NCBI GenBank assembly: GCA_003457065.1
Contig: DMJQ01000192.1
Coordinates: 6,354-14,524, forward strand
Origin: Clostridiales bacterium
Lineage (GTDB): Bacteria; Bacillota; Clostridia; Tissierellales; Sedimentibacteraceae
DNA length: 8,171 nt
Direction: 5' to 3'
Shown here: positions 1 to 5,472 of the stretch, piece after piece
Layout: each line of letters opens with the position of its first letter
How positions within the stretch are numbered: position 1 is the stretch's first letter
Position numbers and translations under genes: made by a program
The notes under the pieces: generated by a model
The model's database searches: none
The model's input: only the letters and a program-made list of their open reading frames with translations
What the model was told of the DNA's origin: nothing

Positions 1-2
1 CC

Positions 3-89
3 GAATCATTTGACAGAACTCCGGTTATCACCATAGAAGCTGGCAGGAAATATTTGTATGATTTGAGAAATATTAAAATGGAGGCATAA
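3..89 (+). CDS. C-terminal end of an unidentified upstream gene (partial)
   Basis: One frame is open from the left edge of the window and ends with TAA at 87-89, giving about 28 residues that finish in YLYDLRNIKMEA. The stop codon directly abuts the ATG of the next gene (TAA then ATG, no gap), and the GGAGG that serves the next gene lies inside this ORF. Tight packing of this kind suggests one operon. In related clusters the gene before a stand-alone BFD-like protein is often the NAD/FAD-dependent alpha subunit or a 2Fe-2S subunit of the same dehydrogenase, but that is inference from context: this tail carries no motif I recognise. Confidence 0.6.
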   Translation, partial: ESFDRTPVITIEAGRKYLYDLRNIKMEA

Positions 90-371
90 ATGGACGAGAA
101 TACAATTATTTGCAGGTGCTCGGATGTAACGCTGAAGCAGGTCAGAGATTTAATTAAAGAAGGATATATAACGTATGATGAAATAAAAAGAATTACCCGC
201 ATCGGTATGGGACCGTGCCAGGGAAAAACGTGCGGTCAGCTTGTTATGAGGGAAATAGCCTGTGCTACGGGACAAAATATAAGTGATATAAAATTTCATA
301 CCATAAGGCCTCCGGCAGTCGGAGTAAAACTTGGATTAATAGCTGAGGAGGGCAGAAGAAATGAGAAATAG
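90..371 (+). CDS. BFD-like [2Fe-2S]-binding subunit of an amino-acid/amine dehydrogenase
   Basis: This 93-residue protein has the four-cysteine pattern of the BFD-like (bacterioferritin-associated ferredoxin type) [2Fe-2S] fold: C8-x-C10 near the N-terminus and C43-x4-C48 in GPCQGKTC. It ends with an RPP...LG motif (residues 73-82) typical of the BFD domain found in sarcosine oxidase alpha, HcnB and opine/proline dehydrogenase subunits. Here the domain is a separate small protein rather than the C-terminus of a larger subunit. Its likely role is to hold a cluster that passes electrons between flavin subunits in the cytoplasm. GGAGG at 80-84 precedes the ATG by 5 bases. The gene overlaps the following flavoprotein gene by 11 bases, which implies translational coupling and a shared complex. 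The family call is strong; the substrate of the complex is unknown. Confidence 0.88.
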   Translation: MDENTIICRCSDVTLKQVRDLIKEGYITYDEIKRITRIGMGPCQGKTCGQLVMREIACATGQNISDIKFHTIRPPAVGVKLGLIAEEGRRNEK

Positions 372-1509
372 TGCTGAAGTGGTGATCATAGGCGGAGGAA
401 TATCAGGCTGTTTTACCGCATATAATTTAGCCAGAAAAGGTGTGAAAAACATTGTGGTGATGGAAAAAAATTATATTTGCAGCGGATCCACGGGCAGGTG
501 CGGAGCGGGTGTCAGGATGCAGTGGGGAACCGAAATGAACTGCAGAATTGCAAAAAAAAGCATAGAATTTTACGAACACGCCAATGAAATCCTCGAATAT
601 GACAGAGATGTTGAATTTAAACAAAGCGGTTATCTTTTGATAGCTGACACTGATAAGGAAGTTGAACAGTTTAAAAAAAACATAGAAGTGCAGCATGCGT
701 GTAAAATACCATCAAAAATGCTTACGCTGGATGAAGCGAAAGAAATTGTTCCATATTTAAATACCGATATTTTAAGGGGAGCCGCTTATTGCGGCAAGGA
801 CGGTTTTTTAAATCCATTTCACACAACAGATGCGTTTTATAAAGCCGCAAAGAGATTAGGAGTTGAATTCAACACATTTACTGAAGTCACAGGAATAAAG
901 ACGGAAAAAGGAAAAGTGGTGGGAGTTGAAACAACAAAAGGATTTATTTCCACAAACACAGTTGTAAATGCCGCCAATGCCTTTTCCAAAAGCATATGTG
1001 ATATGGTTGGACTGGATATTCCGGTGTATTCGGAAAGGCATCAGATACTTGCCACGGAGCCTGTAGAACCGATGCAGGAGCCGATGGTAATGGCATTCGG
1101 GCTGAATCTGTATGTGCAGCAGTCGCCGGAAGGCTCATTTATAATGGGACGAGGTGATGCAAATGAACCGAGAGATTTAAGAATGACATCAAGCTGGAAT
1201 TTTATCGAGGAAATGGCTAAAACAATCTATTTAGTTCTTCCGCCTATTTCAAAGTTAAGAGTTATAAGGCAATGGGCAGGGCTTTACTGCATGACTCCCG
1301 ACAAACAGCCAATATATGATAAGGCTGATAACATTGAGGGTTTTTACATTGCAGTGGGATACAGCGGACACGGTTTTATGTTTGGTCCCGTTACGGGAAT
1401 TGTCATGTCGGAAATGATTTTGGGAGAGAAACCTACAATAGATGTAAGCATGCTGAATTTAAGCAGATTTAAAACAGGCAATTTACTTCTTGAGCCATCG
1501 GTAGTATAG
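361..1509 (+). CDS. FAD-dependent oxidoreductase, DAO family (sarcosine oxidase/proline dehydrogenase beta-like)
   Basis: The 382-residue protein starts with a Rossmann dinucleotide-binding motif GGGISG (residues 11-16) and an acidic residue, E35, at the end of the second beta strand that would contact the adenosine ribose of FAD. GSTGRCGAGVRMQWGT (42-57) and the C-terminal GYSGHGFMFGP (333-343) are typical of the DAO fold in HcnC, glycine oxidase, sarcosine oxidase beta and dye-linked L-proline dehydrogenase beta. The length matches these single-domain subunits. It would oxidise the C-N bond of an amino or imino acid, passing electrons to the [2Fe-2S] partner encoded just upstream rather than necessarily to oxygen. 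GAGGAGGG at 345-352 sits 8 bases before the ATG, within the preceding gene. Proline, glycine, sarcosine or a D-amino acid are all possible substrates; sequence alone cannot choose. Confidence 0.88.
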   Translation: MRNSAEVVIIGGGISGCFTAYNLARKGVKNIVVMEKNYICSGSTGRCGAGVRMQWGTEMNCRIAKKSIEFYEHANEILEYDRDVEFKQSGYLLIADTDKEVEQFKKNIEVQHACKIPSKMLTLDEAKEIVPYLNTDILRGAAYCGKDGFLNPFHTTDAFYKAAKRLGVEFNTFTEVTGIKTEKGKVVGVETTKGFISTNTVVNAANAFSKSICDMVGLDIPVYSERHQILATEPVEPMQEPMVMAFGLNLYVQQSPEGSFIMGRGDANEPRDLRMTSSWNFIEEMAKTIYLVLPPISKLRVIRQWAGLYCMTPDKQPIYDKADNIEGFYIAVGYSGHGFMFGPVTGIVMSEMILGEKPTIDVSMLNLSRFKTGNLLLEPSVV

Positions 1510-1513
1510 ATGC

Positions 1514-1559
1514 CCTAACCCTATTTTTCAGAGTGTTTTTTCTGAAAAATAGCGGTAGG
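1514..1559 (+). terminator. Strong hairpin after the dehydrogenase operon, possible terminator
   Basis: A perfect 12-bp inverted repeat (1521-1532 CTATTTTTCAGA, 1541-1552 TCTGAAAAATAG) encloses an 8-base loop. With one bulged base on each side the stem extends through ACC/GGT and CCT/AGG to 1514-1559. It begins 5 bases after the stop of the flavoprotein gene, where a terminator is expected. No T-run follows the 3' arm, so it may instead be an mRNA 3'-end stabiliser or part of the repeat-rich spacer. Confidence 0.5.
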
Positions 1560-1584
1560 TCATTCATAACGATTATGGTTTACC

Positions 1585-1616
1585 CAATTTTTTTGACCGT
1601 TAGAAAAAAGAAATTG
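1585..1616 (+). repeat. AT-rich inverted repeat (10-bp stem)
   Basis: CAATTTTTTT at 1585-1594 pairs with AAAGAAATTG at 1607-1616 with a single G-U pair, leaving a 12-base loop. It lies between the previous hairpin and the repeat units at 1640-1741. Its role is unknown. The stem is almost pure A/T and therefore weak. Confidence 0.4.
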
Positions 1617-1625
1617 CAGGTAATT

Positions 1626-1752
1626 CAAACGTAGAATTCCACATTTGCATGAGCATAACGAATAAGCAAATTGTGAACGAAACTGTGCTTCCAAATTTAT
1701 GCGAGCGGTAGCGGGCAAATAAATTGGTGAATGAGACTGTGTAATTACGTTG
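1626..1752. repeat. Intergenic element with two related stem-loop units
   Basis: Two degenerate copies of a unit lie side by side. Unit A has stem CACATTTGC (1640-1648) / GCAAATTGTG (1666-1675, one bulged T). Unit B has stem CCAA, TTTAT, GC (1691-1702) paired with GC, ATAAA, TTGG (1715-1727). Each stem is followed by nearly the same tail, GTGAACGAAACTGTG at 1673-1687 and GTGAATGAGACTGTG at 1727-1741 (13 of 15 bases identical, 54 bases apart), and each loop begins with GAGC. The pair is bounded by an imperfect inverted repeat, CAAACGTA (1626-1633) and TACGTTG (1746-1752). This looks like a dispersed, non-coding repeat rather than a gene. Copies elsewhere in the genome are not visible from here. 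Confidence 0.5.
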
Positions 1753-1778
1753 TGGTATTTATAAAATTTTGATATAAT
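1750..1778 (+). promoter_or_regulatory. Sigma-A-like promoter for the M24 peptidase gene
   Basis: A perfect -10 box TATAAT at 1773-1778 lies 17 bases after a weak -35 box TTGTGG at 1750-1755. Transcription would start near 1785, giving a short leader before AGGAGGG (1801-1807). The -35 box sits on the right edge of the repeat element. Confidence 0.6.
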
Positions 1779-1811
1779 AATAGAAAATCAATTTATACTT
1801 AGGAGGGTGTA

Positions 1812-2906
1812 ATGAGAAAAAGGTATTTGGATAAGCTTGTGAATATTTTGAAAAATAAGAACATGGATGCCATATTGATCGCCCCGTCAGAAGAAATGGA
1901 ATTTATTATGGGACACAACACACATCTTTGTGAAAGATTCCAGGCGTTAATAATTAAAAATGACGGCACATATTTTTATATATGCAATTTATTAACCGTT
2001 GATGAAGTACAGGATGTTTTGGGACCTGATATAAAAGTGTACGGCTGGTTTGACGGTGACATATTTACGGATACAGTAAAGAAAGCATTCGAGGAAAACG
2101 GCTTAATCGGAAAAACCATAGGTGTTAATTCCACAGAAAGAGCATTTTTGATTCTTCAGATAATGGATGCCGTTGATGTGAAATTTGTAAACGGAAAACC
2201 GCTGCTTGAAGAAATGAGAATGGTAAAGGATGAGGAAGAACTTGAAAATCTCAGAACAGCGGCTCGCATTACGGATGAATCTTATGAAGAACTGCTTAAA
2301 TTTATAAGGCCGGGAATCAAAGAAACTGATATTGCGAAAAAAATGAACGAGATATTTAAGGAAAAAGGTGCTGATGAAGGTTTTACGATGGTTTGTTCGG
2401 GACCGAACTCTTCATATCCTCACTATAATTCCGATCAAAGAATAATCGGTGAAAAAGACATTATAGTTCTTGACTGGGGATGCAAGTACAATGATATGTG
2501 TGCAGACATGTCAAGGACAGTGTTTGTCGGAGACATATCGGAGGAAGAGAAAAAAGTTTATGAAATCGTCCTGGCGGCTCAGGAAGCCGGAGAAAAGGCT
2601 GCGGTTGCGGGTACTTATATTCCTGATGTGGACAGGGCTGCGAGAGAAATAATCGAAAAAGCCGGATATGGCAGAAACTTCACAACAAGGCTGGGACACG
2701 GAATAGGATATTCGGTGCATGAAGCTCCGGACATAAAGAAAAGCCATGAGAGAAATCTTGAAAAAGGCATGGTTTTCAGCATTGAACCGGGAATTTACCT
2801 GACAGGAAAATTTGGTGTGCGAATTGAAGACATAGTTGCCGTCACCGAAAACGGAAATGAAGTGTTGAATAAAGCATCGAAAGAGATTAAAATAATTAAG
2901 AATTAA
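1812..2906 (+). CDS. M24B metallopeptidase, Xaa-Pro aminopeptidase/prolidase type
   Basis: This 364-residue protein has the two-domain layout of Xaa-Pro peptidases: an N-terminal creatinase-like domain (about 1-135) and a C-terminal pita-bread metallopeptidase domain (about 140-364). All five dinuclear metal ligands are visible: D221 (LDWG), D232 (ADMSRT), H296 (LGHGIG), E325 (SIEPG) and E339 (VRIED). Conserved H204 and H303 (VHEAP) lie near the active site. It would remove an N-terminal residue before proline, or split Xaa-Pro dipeptides, in the cytoplasm. The length fits both subfamilies, so the exact specificity is open. AGGAGGG at 1801-1807 lies 4 bases before the ATG and a promoter sits just upstream, so the gene is probably its own transcription unit. 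The last residues (ending EIKIIKN) and the stop codon lie inside the 17-bp inverted repeat starting at 2894. Confidence 0.93.
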   Translation: MRKRYLDKLVNILKNKNMDAILIAPSEEMEFIMGHNTHLCERFQALIIKNDGTYFYICNLLTVDEVQDVLGPDIKVYGWFDGDIFTDTVKKAFEENGLIGKTIGVNSTERAFLILQIMDAVDVKFVNGKPLLEEMRMVKDEEELENLRTAARITDESYEELLKFIRPGIKETDIAKKMNEIFKEKGADEGFTMVCSGPNSSYPHYNSDQRIIGEKDIIVLDWGCKYNDMCADMSRTVFVGDISEEEKKVYEIVLAAQEAGEKAAVAGTYIPDVDRAAREIIEKAGYGRNFTTRLGHGIGYSVHEAPDIKKSHERNLEKGMVFSIEPGIYLTGKFGVRIEDIVAVTENGNEVLNKASKEIKIIKN

Positions 2907-2988
2907 GAATTATGACGGGCTGAATGCTTATGCACACAGCCCATTTAATTATATTATTTAGTCGTTTTTTTATTCTTAATTCTTAATT
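2894..2988. repeat. 95-bp element with perfect 17-bp terminal inverted repeats
   Basis: AATTAAGAATTAAGAAT at 2894-2910 is matched exactly by its reverse complement at 2972-2988. Each arm is itself built from repeated AATTAAG/CTTAATT steps. Inside is a smaller GC-richer hairpin (GGGCTG 2917-2922, CAGCCC 2937-2942, with TGC/GCA further in) and a run of seven T at 2965-2971. The left arm covers the last codons and stop of the M24 gene. The layout resembles a MITE-like or other intergenic palindromic repeat. No clear target-site duplication is visible, so mobility is not shown. Confidence 0.55.
2917..2971 (+). terminator. Probable terminator of the M24 gene
   Basis: The GGGCTG/CAGCCC hairpin (2917-2942) starts 10 bases after the stop codon, and seven T lie at 2965-2971. 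The T-run is 22 bases from the stem, further than in a classical intrinsic terminator. Alternatively, the outer 17-bp stem (2894-2988) followed by the T-rich 2989-3003 could act as terminator. Confidence 0.45.
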
Positions 2989-3001
2989 GTATTAATTTTT
3001 C

Positions 3002-3030
3002 TTGTAAAATGCTCATATATTAATTATAAT
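3002..3030 (+). promoter_or_regulatory. Sigma-A-like promoter for the dipeptidase-signal peptidase-pepD cluster
   Basis: TTGTAA (3002-3007, four of six consensus bases) and a perfect TATAAT (3025-3030) are separated by 17 bases. The predicted start is about 20 bases before the dipeptidase ATG, whose ribosome binding site AAGGAG lies at 3047-3052. No comparable promoter is seen before the genes that follow, so it may serve the whole cluster to 6909. Confidence 0.65.
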
Positions 3031-3058
3031 AACTATATTATTATTTAAGGAGATAAAA

Positions 3059-4087
3059 ATGGATTTTAAAGAGACTGCTTTAAATTTACATAAAAATAAC
3101 GTGGTTGTGGATACTCATCTGGATTTGGCAGGTGAAGTTTACAACAGACACCAGGCAGGGGAAAAAGAAGTAATTAAAAACAGATACCTTAATAATTTAA
3201 AAAAAGGCGGTTTTAATATTATTGTATCATCTTTATTCATAGATGATATATTTTTGCCCGAAATGGCATTAAGAACAGCCTTAGATGAGATAAGCGTCTT
3301 AATGGAAGATGTGGAAACATGTGACGGAGAAGTTGTGCTTATAAAAACAAAGGAGCAGCTCTCAAATGTGGTTAAGGAAAATAAAATCGGAATCATATTG
3401 TCTTTTGAAGGATTAGATCCGATAGGAAATGATATCAGACTTTTAAGGGTGTTTTATGAATTAGGTGTCCGTGCAGGAGGTATTGTGTGGAGCAGAAGAA
3501 ATTATGCGGCTGACGGCTGCAGCTTCAGCCCTGTTGAAGAAGGGCAAAGAGGAGGACTTACAAAGTTTGGTGTCAGTGTTGTAAGAAAAATGGAAGAAAT
3601 GAATATGCTTATTGATGTAAGCCATTTAAACGACGAAGGTTTCTGGGACATTATGAAATTTACAAATAAGCCGTTTATCGCATCTCATTCGGACGTAAGG
3701 AGCATTCACGACAGAATGCGCAATCTGACCGATGAACAGATCAAGGCTGTGGCAGAAAGAAACGGAGTCATAGGAATCAATGCTTACAAAAATATAGCAG
3801 GTGTTAAAGAATGCGGGGATCCGATTAAAAAACTTGCCGACCATATTGAATATATTGTTAATCTTGTGGGACCGTCTCACGTGGGATTTGGGTTTGATTT
3901 ATGCAACAGCTACTATGAAAGTGAGCTGAAATATAAATTTGAACCAAGCAACAGCGACAGTCTCGGTTCTCATGCCGATGCGGTGCTGATTACGGAAGAA
4001 CTGTTGAGAAGAGGTATTTCAGAAGAAGATGCCAAGCTGATAATAGGCGGGAACTTCTACAGAGTATTTAATGATTTACTTCAATAA
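3059..4087 (+). CDS. M19 family dipeptidase (membrane/renal dipeptidase homologue)
   Basis: The 342-residue protein matches the M19 amidohydrolase family across its length. The zinc ligands are all present: H20 and D22 in VVDTHLDL, bridging E117 in LSFEG, H189 in DVSHL and H210 in ASHSD. D280 in GFGFD corresponds to the conserved C-terminal aspartate. Further family signatures are HDRMRNLTDEQI (217-228) and GGNFYRVF (330-337). There is no signal peptide or membrane segment, so despite the family name it should be cytoplasmic, as in most bacterial homologues. It would hydrolyse dipeptides; this family is known to accept a C-terminal D-residue and some beta-lactams or dehydropeptides. AAGGAG at 3047-3052 lies 6 bases before the ATG. 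The next gene begins 10 bases after the stop, so the two are co-transcribed. Confidence 0.92.
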   Translation: MDFKETALNLHKNNVVVDTHLDLAGEVYNRHQAGEKEVIKNRYLNNLKKGGFNIIVSSLFIDDIFLPEMALRTALDEISVLMEDVETCDGEVVLIKTKEQLSNVVKENKIGIILSFEGLDPIGNDIRLLRVFYELGVRAGGIVWSRRNYAADGCSFSPVEEGQRGGLTKFGVSVVRKMEEMNMLIDVSHLNDEGFWDIMKFTNKPFIASHSDVRSIHDRMRNLTDEQIKAVAERNGVIGINAYKNIAGVKECGDPIKKLADHIEYIVNLVGPSHVGFGFDLCNSYYESELKYKFEPSNSDSLGSHADAVLITEELLRRGISEEDAKLIIGGNFYRVFNDLLQ

Positions 4088-4097
4088 TTAAAAAGGA

Positions 4098-4760
4098 ATG
4101 GAATTTAAAAATATGAAACATTTTGAAAAAGACACGGTTGAGAAAATCAATGATGATGAGACGAAAAAAATCAATGATGTCGGGACAAATAAAAACAATG
4201 ATGTCGAAACAGATAAGAACGATGAAGTCAAGGCAAATAACAACAGCGGTATGACATATATATTTAAAGAGTGGATTGTGCCTGTTGCAATTGCTCTTGT
4301 GATAGTTTTATTTCTGAATAAATTCGTGTTTATTTTAGTTACTGTGCCTACGGGCTCAATGGAGGAAACTATATTGCCCGGTGACAGGCTGTATGTGAAT
4401 GAACTGTTCAATGTGAAGGATGCCAAGCGTGGAGACATACTGGTGTTTAAATCGGATGAACTGGACGAAAAGAGGCTTGTTAAGAGATTGATCGGATTGC
4501 CGGGAGATACGGTGGAAGTAAAATCAGACGGCAGTGTTTATGTTAACGGTGAGAAGCTGAATGAACCTTATGCCGCTAAAGCCGAAAGTGATGTAAAGAT
4601 ATTCAGTGTTCCGGAAGACTCCTATTTATTCCTTGGAGACAACAGACCGATATCATATGATGCACGTTATTGGGAAAATCCATATATACATGAAAGCAAA
4701 ATAATAGGCGAAGCCGTTTTCAGATTTTTTCCGTTTAACAGAATAGGAGAAATACAGTAG
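4098..4760 (+). CDS. lepB: Type I signal peptidase with repeat-bearing N-terminal extension
   Basis: The S26A enzyme has one membrane segment (about 60-82) followed directly by the catalytic serine S87 (VPTGSME), the general-base lysine K129 (LVKRLIGLPGD) and the GDNRPISYDARYW box (181-192), where S186, D188 and R190 match conserved active-site residues. It would cleave signal peptides on the outer face of the membrane. At 220 residues it is about 50 longer than its neighbour because residues 1-51 form a charged, Asn/Asp/Lys-rich cytoplasmic extension containing four 8-residue repeats (17-48). The start is uncertain: AAAAGGA abuts ATG 4098 with almost no spacer, while ATG 4113 (M6) is about 15 bases from it. 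M52 has no good ribosome binding site. Translation may rely on coupling to the dipeptidase gene, which ends 10 bases upstream. Confidence 0.93.
   Translation: MEFKNMKHFEKDTVEKINDDETKKINDVGTNKNNDVETDKNDEVKANNNSGMTYIFKEWIVPVAIALVIVLFLNKFVFILVTVPTGSMEETILPGDRLYVNELFNVKDAKRGDILVFKSDELDEKRLVKRLIGLPGDTVEVKSDGSVYVNGEKLNEPYAAKAESDVKIFSVPEDSYLFLGDNRPISYDARYWENPYIHESKIIGEAVFRFFPFNRIGEIQ
4146..4241 (+). repeat. Four tandem 24-bp repeats in the signal peptidase N-terminus
   Basis: Four head-to-tail, in-frame 24-base units (4146-4169, 4170-4193, 4194-4217, 4218-4241) encode INDDETKK, INDVGTNK, NNDVETDK and NDEVKANN. The copies are diverged but clearly aligned by the ATCAATGATG / AACAATGATG opening. A multiple of three bases means copy-number changes would keep the frame. 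Confidence 0.75.
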
Positions 4761-4761
4761 C

Positions 4762-4905
4762 ATGCAAGCCATTGAACGAGTCAGATGCGCGATTGACAGA
4801 AAGCGGAAGACCGGACTTTCTCAATCACCTGTCATGGTTTTAACGACCACATCAATGTGCGAAGCAAATTTGACAATTGAGGATAAACATGAAATGTTTT
4901 GTTAA
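4762..4905 (+). CDS. Possible 47-codon ORF between the signal peptidase genes (doubtful)
   Basis: An ATG one base after the upstream stop opens a 47-codon frame beginning MQAIERVRCAIDRKRK. It crosses the whole 128-base spacer and ends at 4905 inside the next gene in another frame. An AGGAG at 4745-4749 lies 12 bases before the ATG, which is rather far. I do not recognise the product, and the ORF overlaps a good hairpin (4791-4826). It may be chance, or a remnant of older coding DNA, as the spacer is richer in G+C than the other spacers here. Confidence 0.15.
   Translation: MQAIERVRCAIDRKRKTGLSQSPVMVLTTTSMCEANLTIEDKHEMFC
4791..4826 (+). other. Hairpin in the spacer between the signal peptidase genes
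   Basis: GATTG, AGAAAG and CGG (4791-4806, with AC bulged) pair with CCG, CTTTCT and CAATC (4811-4826, with GA bulged) around an AAGA tetraloop, giving 14 base pairs. No T-run follows, so it is not a classical terminator. It could attenuate, be processed, or set the relative expression of the two signal peptidases. Confidence 0.4.
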
Positions 4906-5395
4906 AGAATGGGTTCTGCCCGTACTGATAGCTTTTGGAATAGTGTTCATTTTGAATAAATTTATTTTTATTTTGGTAACAGTGCCTACCGGTTCAATGG
5001 AAACTGCCATATTGCCGGGGGACAGGCTGTACGTCAATAAACTGTTTGACGCAGAGAATGCAAGGAGAGGAGATATTCTTGTTTTCAACTCTGATGAGCT
5101 GGGAGAAAAGCTTGTAAAAAGATTAATAGGCCTGCCGGGAGAAACAGTGGAAGTAAAAATTGACGGCAGTGTTTATGTGAACGGAGAAAAACTTGATGAA
5201 CCTTATGCGGTTGAATATAAAGGAAAAGAAAAAGTTTTTCAAGTACCGGAAAACTCATATTTGTTTTTAGGTGATAACAGACCTATATCTAAGGATGCCA
5301 GGTATTGGCAGGAACCTTACATCAGTAAGGACAAGATAATAGGCAAAGCTGGTTTCAGATTCTTTCCTATCAGCAGAATAGGAAAAATAAAATAG
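4889..5395 (+). CDS. lepB: Type I signal peptidase (second, short paralogue)
   Basis: This 168-residue S26A enzyme has a membrane segment at about 9-31, catalytic serine S36 (VPTGSME), lysine K77 (KLVKRLIGLPGE) and the GDNRPISKDARYW box (128-140). The size is normal for a Gram-positive signal peptidase. It is closely related to the preceding gene over the whole catalytic region, including the unusual PIS-x-DAR form of the last box, but lacks the N-terminal extension and has one residue fewer just before the lysine. I chose ATG 4889 because TTGAGGAT places AGGA (4880-4883) five bases upstream. An in-frame TTG at 4877 would start inside that ribosome binding site. The two genes look like a tandem duplication that has since diverged. 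Confidence 0.93.
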   Translation: MKCFVKEWVLPVLIAFGIVFILNKFIFILVTVPTGSMETAILPGDRLYVNKLFDAENARRGDILVFNSDELGEKLVKRLIGLPGETVEVKIDGSVYVNGEKLDEPYAVEYKGKEKVFQVPENSYLFLGDNRPISKDARYWQEPYISKDKIIGKAGFRFFPISRIGKIK

Positions 5396-5401
5396 CAAAC
5401 A

Positions 5402-5450
5402 GAGGAATAATGGATGAACATTTGTTGCTGCCGTTCAACCGTTGTTCCTC
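5402..5450 (+). promoter_or_regulatory. Long hairpin in the pepD leader
   Basis: GAGGAATAATGG (5402-5413) pairs along its full length with CCGTTGTTCCTC (5439-5450), using two G-U pairs. Past one A-A mismatch, TGAAC (5415-5419) pairs with GTTCA (5433-5437). The result is a 17-bp stem with a 13-base loop. It ends 10 bases before the pepD ribosome binding site. No T-run follows. It would enclose the ribosome binding site and start of the 16-codon ORF at 5410. Confidence 0.5.
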
Positions 5451-5460
5451 AATATTATAA
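5410..5460 (+). CDS. Possible 16-codon leader ORF before pepD
   Basis: ATG at 5410 is preceded by AGAGGA (5401-5406) at reasonable spacing and encodes MDEHLLLPFNRCSSIL, ending with TAA at 5458-5460, immediately before the pepD ribosome binding site. It lies wholly within or next to the 5402-5450 hairpin. There is no run of a single regulatory amino acid beyond three leucines. It may be a leader peptide or chance. Confidence 0.2.
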   Translation: MDEHLLLPFNRCSSIL

Positions 5461-5472
5461 GGGAGGATAATT

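Noticed and set aside
90..1509. Naming the first genes hydrogen cyanide synthase (hcn)
   Set aside because: The family resemblance is shared by many amine and amino-acid dehydrogenases. Nothing in the sequence indicates cyanide production from glycine.
1640..1741. CRISPR-like array
   Set aside because: There are only two diverged units, each self-complementary with long tails, and no regular spacers or cas genes.
4088..4438. 116-codon antisense ORF opposite the first signal peptidase
   Set aside because: It mirrors the repeat-bearing and conserved catalytic region, has low-complexity Ser/Leu/Phe composition and no sign of its own ribosome binding site or family.
4870..4875. Consensus -35 box TTGACA just before the second signal peptidase
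   Set aside because: A matching -10 box would fall inside the coding region after the ATG at 4889, and none is seen there. It cannot drive this gene from a normal start.
4877..4888. TTG start four codons upstream of the chosen start of the second signal peptidase
   Set aside because: It overlaps the AGGA ribosome binding site that properly serves ATG 4889.
4889..5395. Second signal peptidase as a truncated pseudogene
   Set aside because: Its 168 residues contain the membrane segment and all catalytic boxes; this is a normal length for Gram-positive enzymes.
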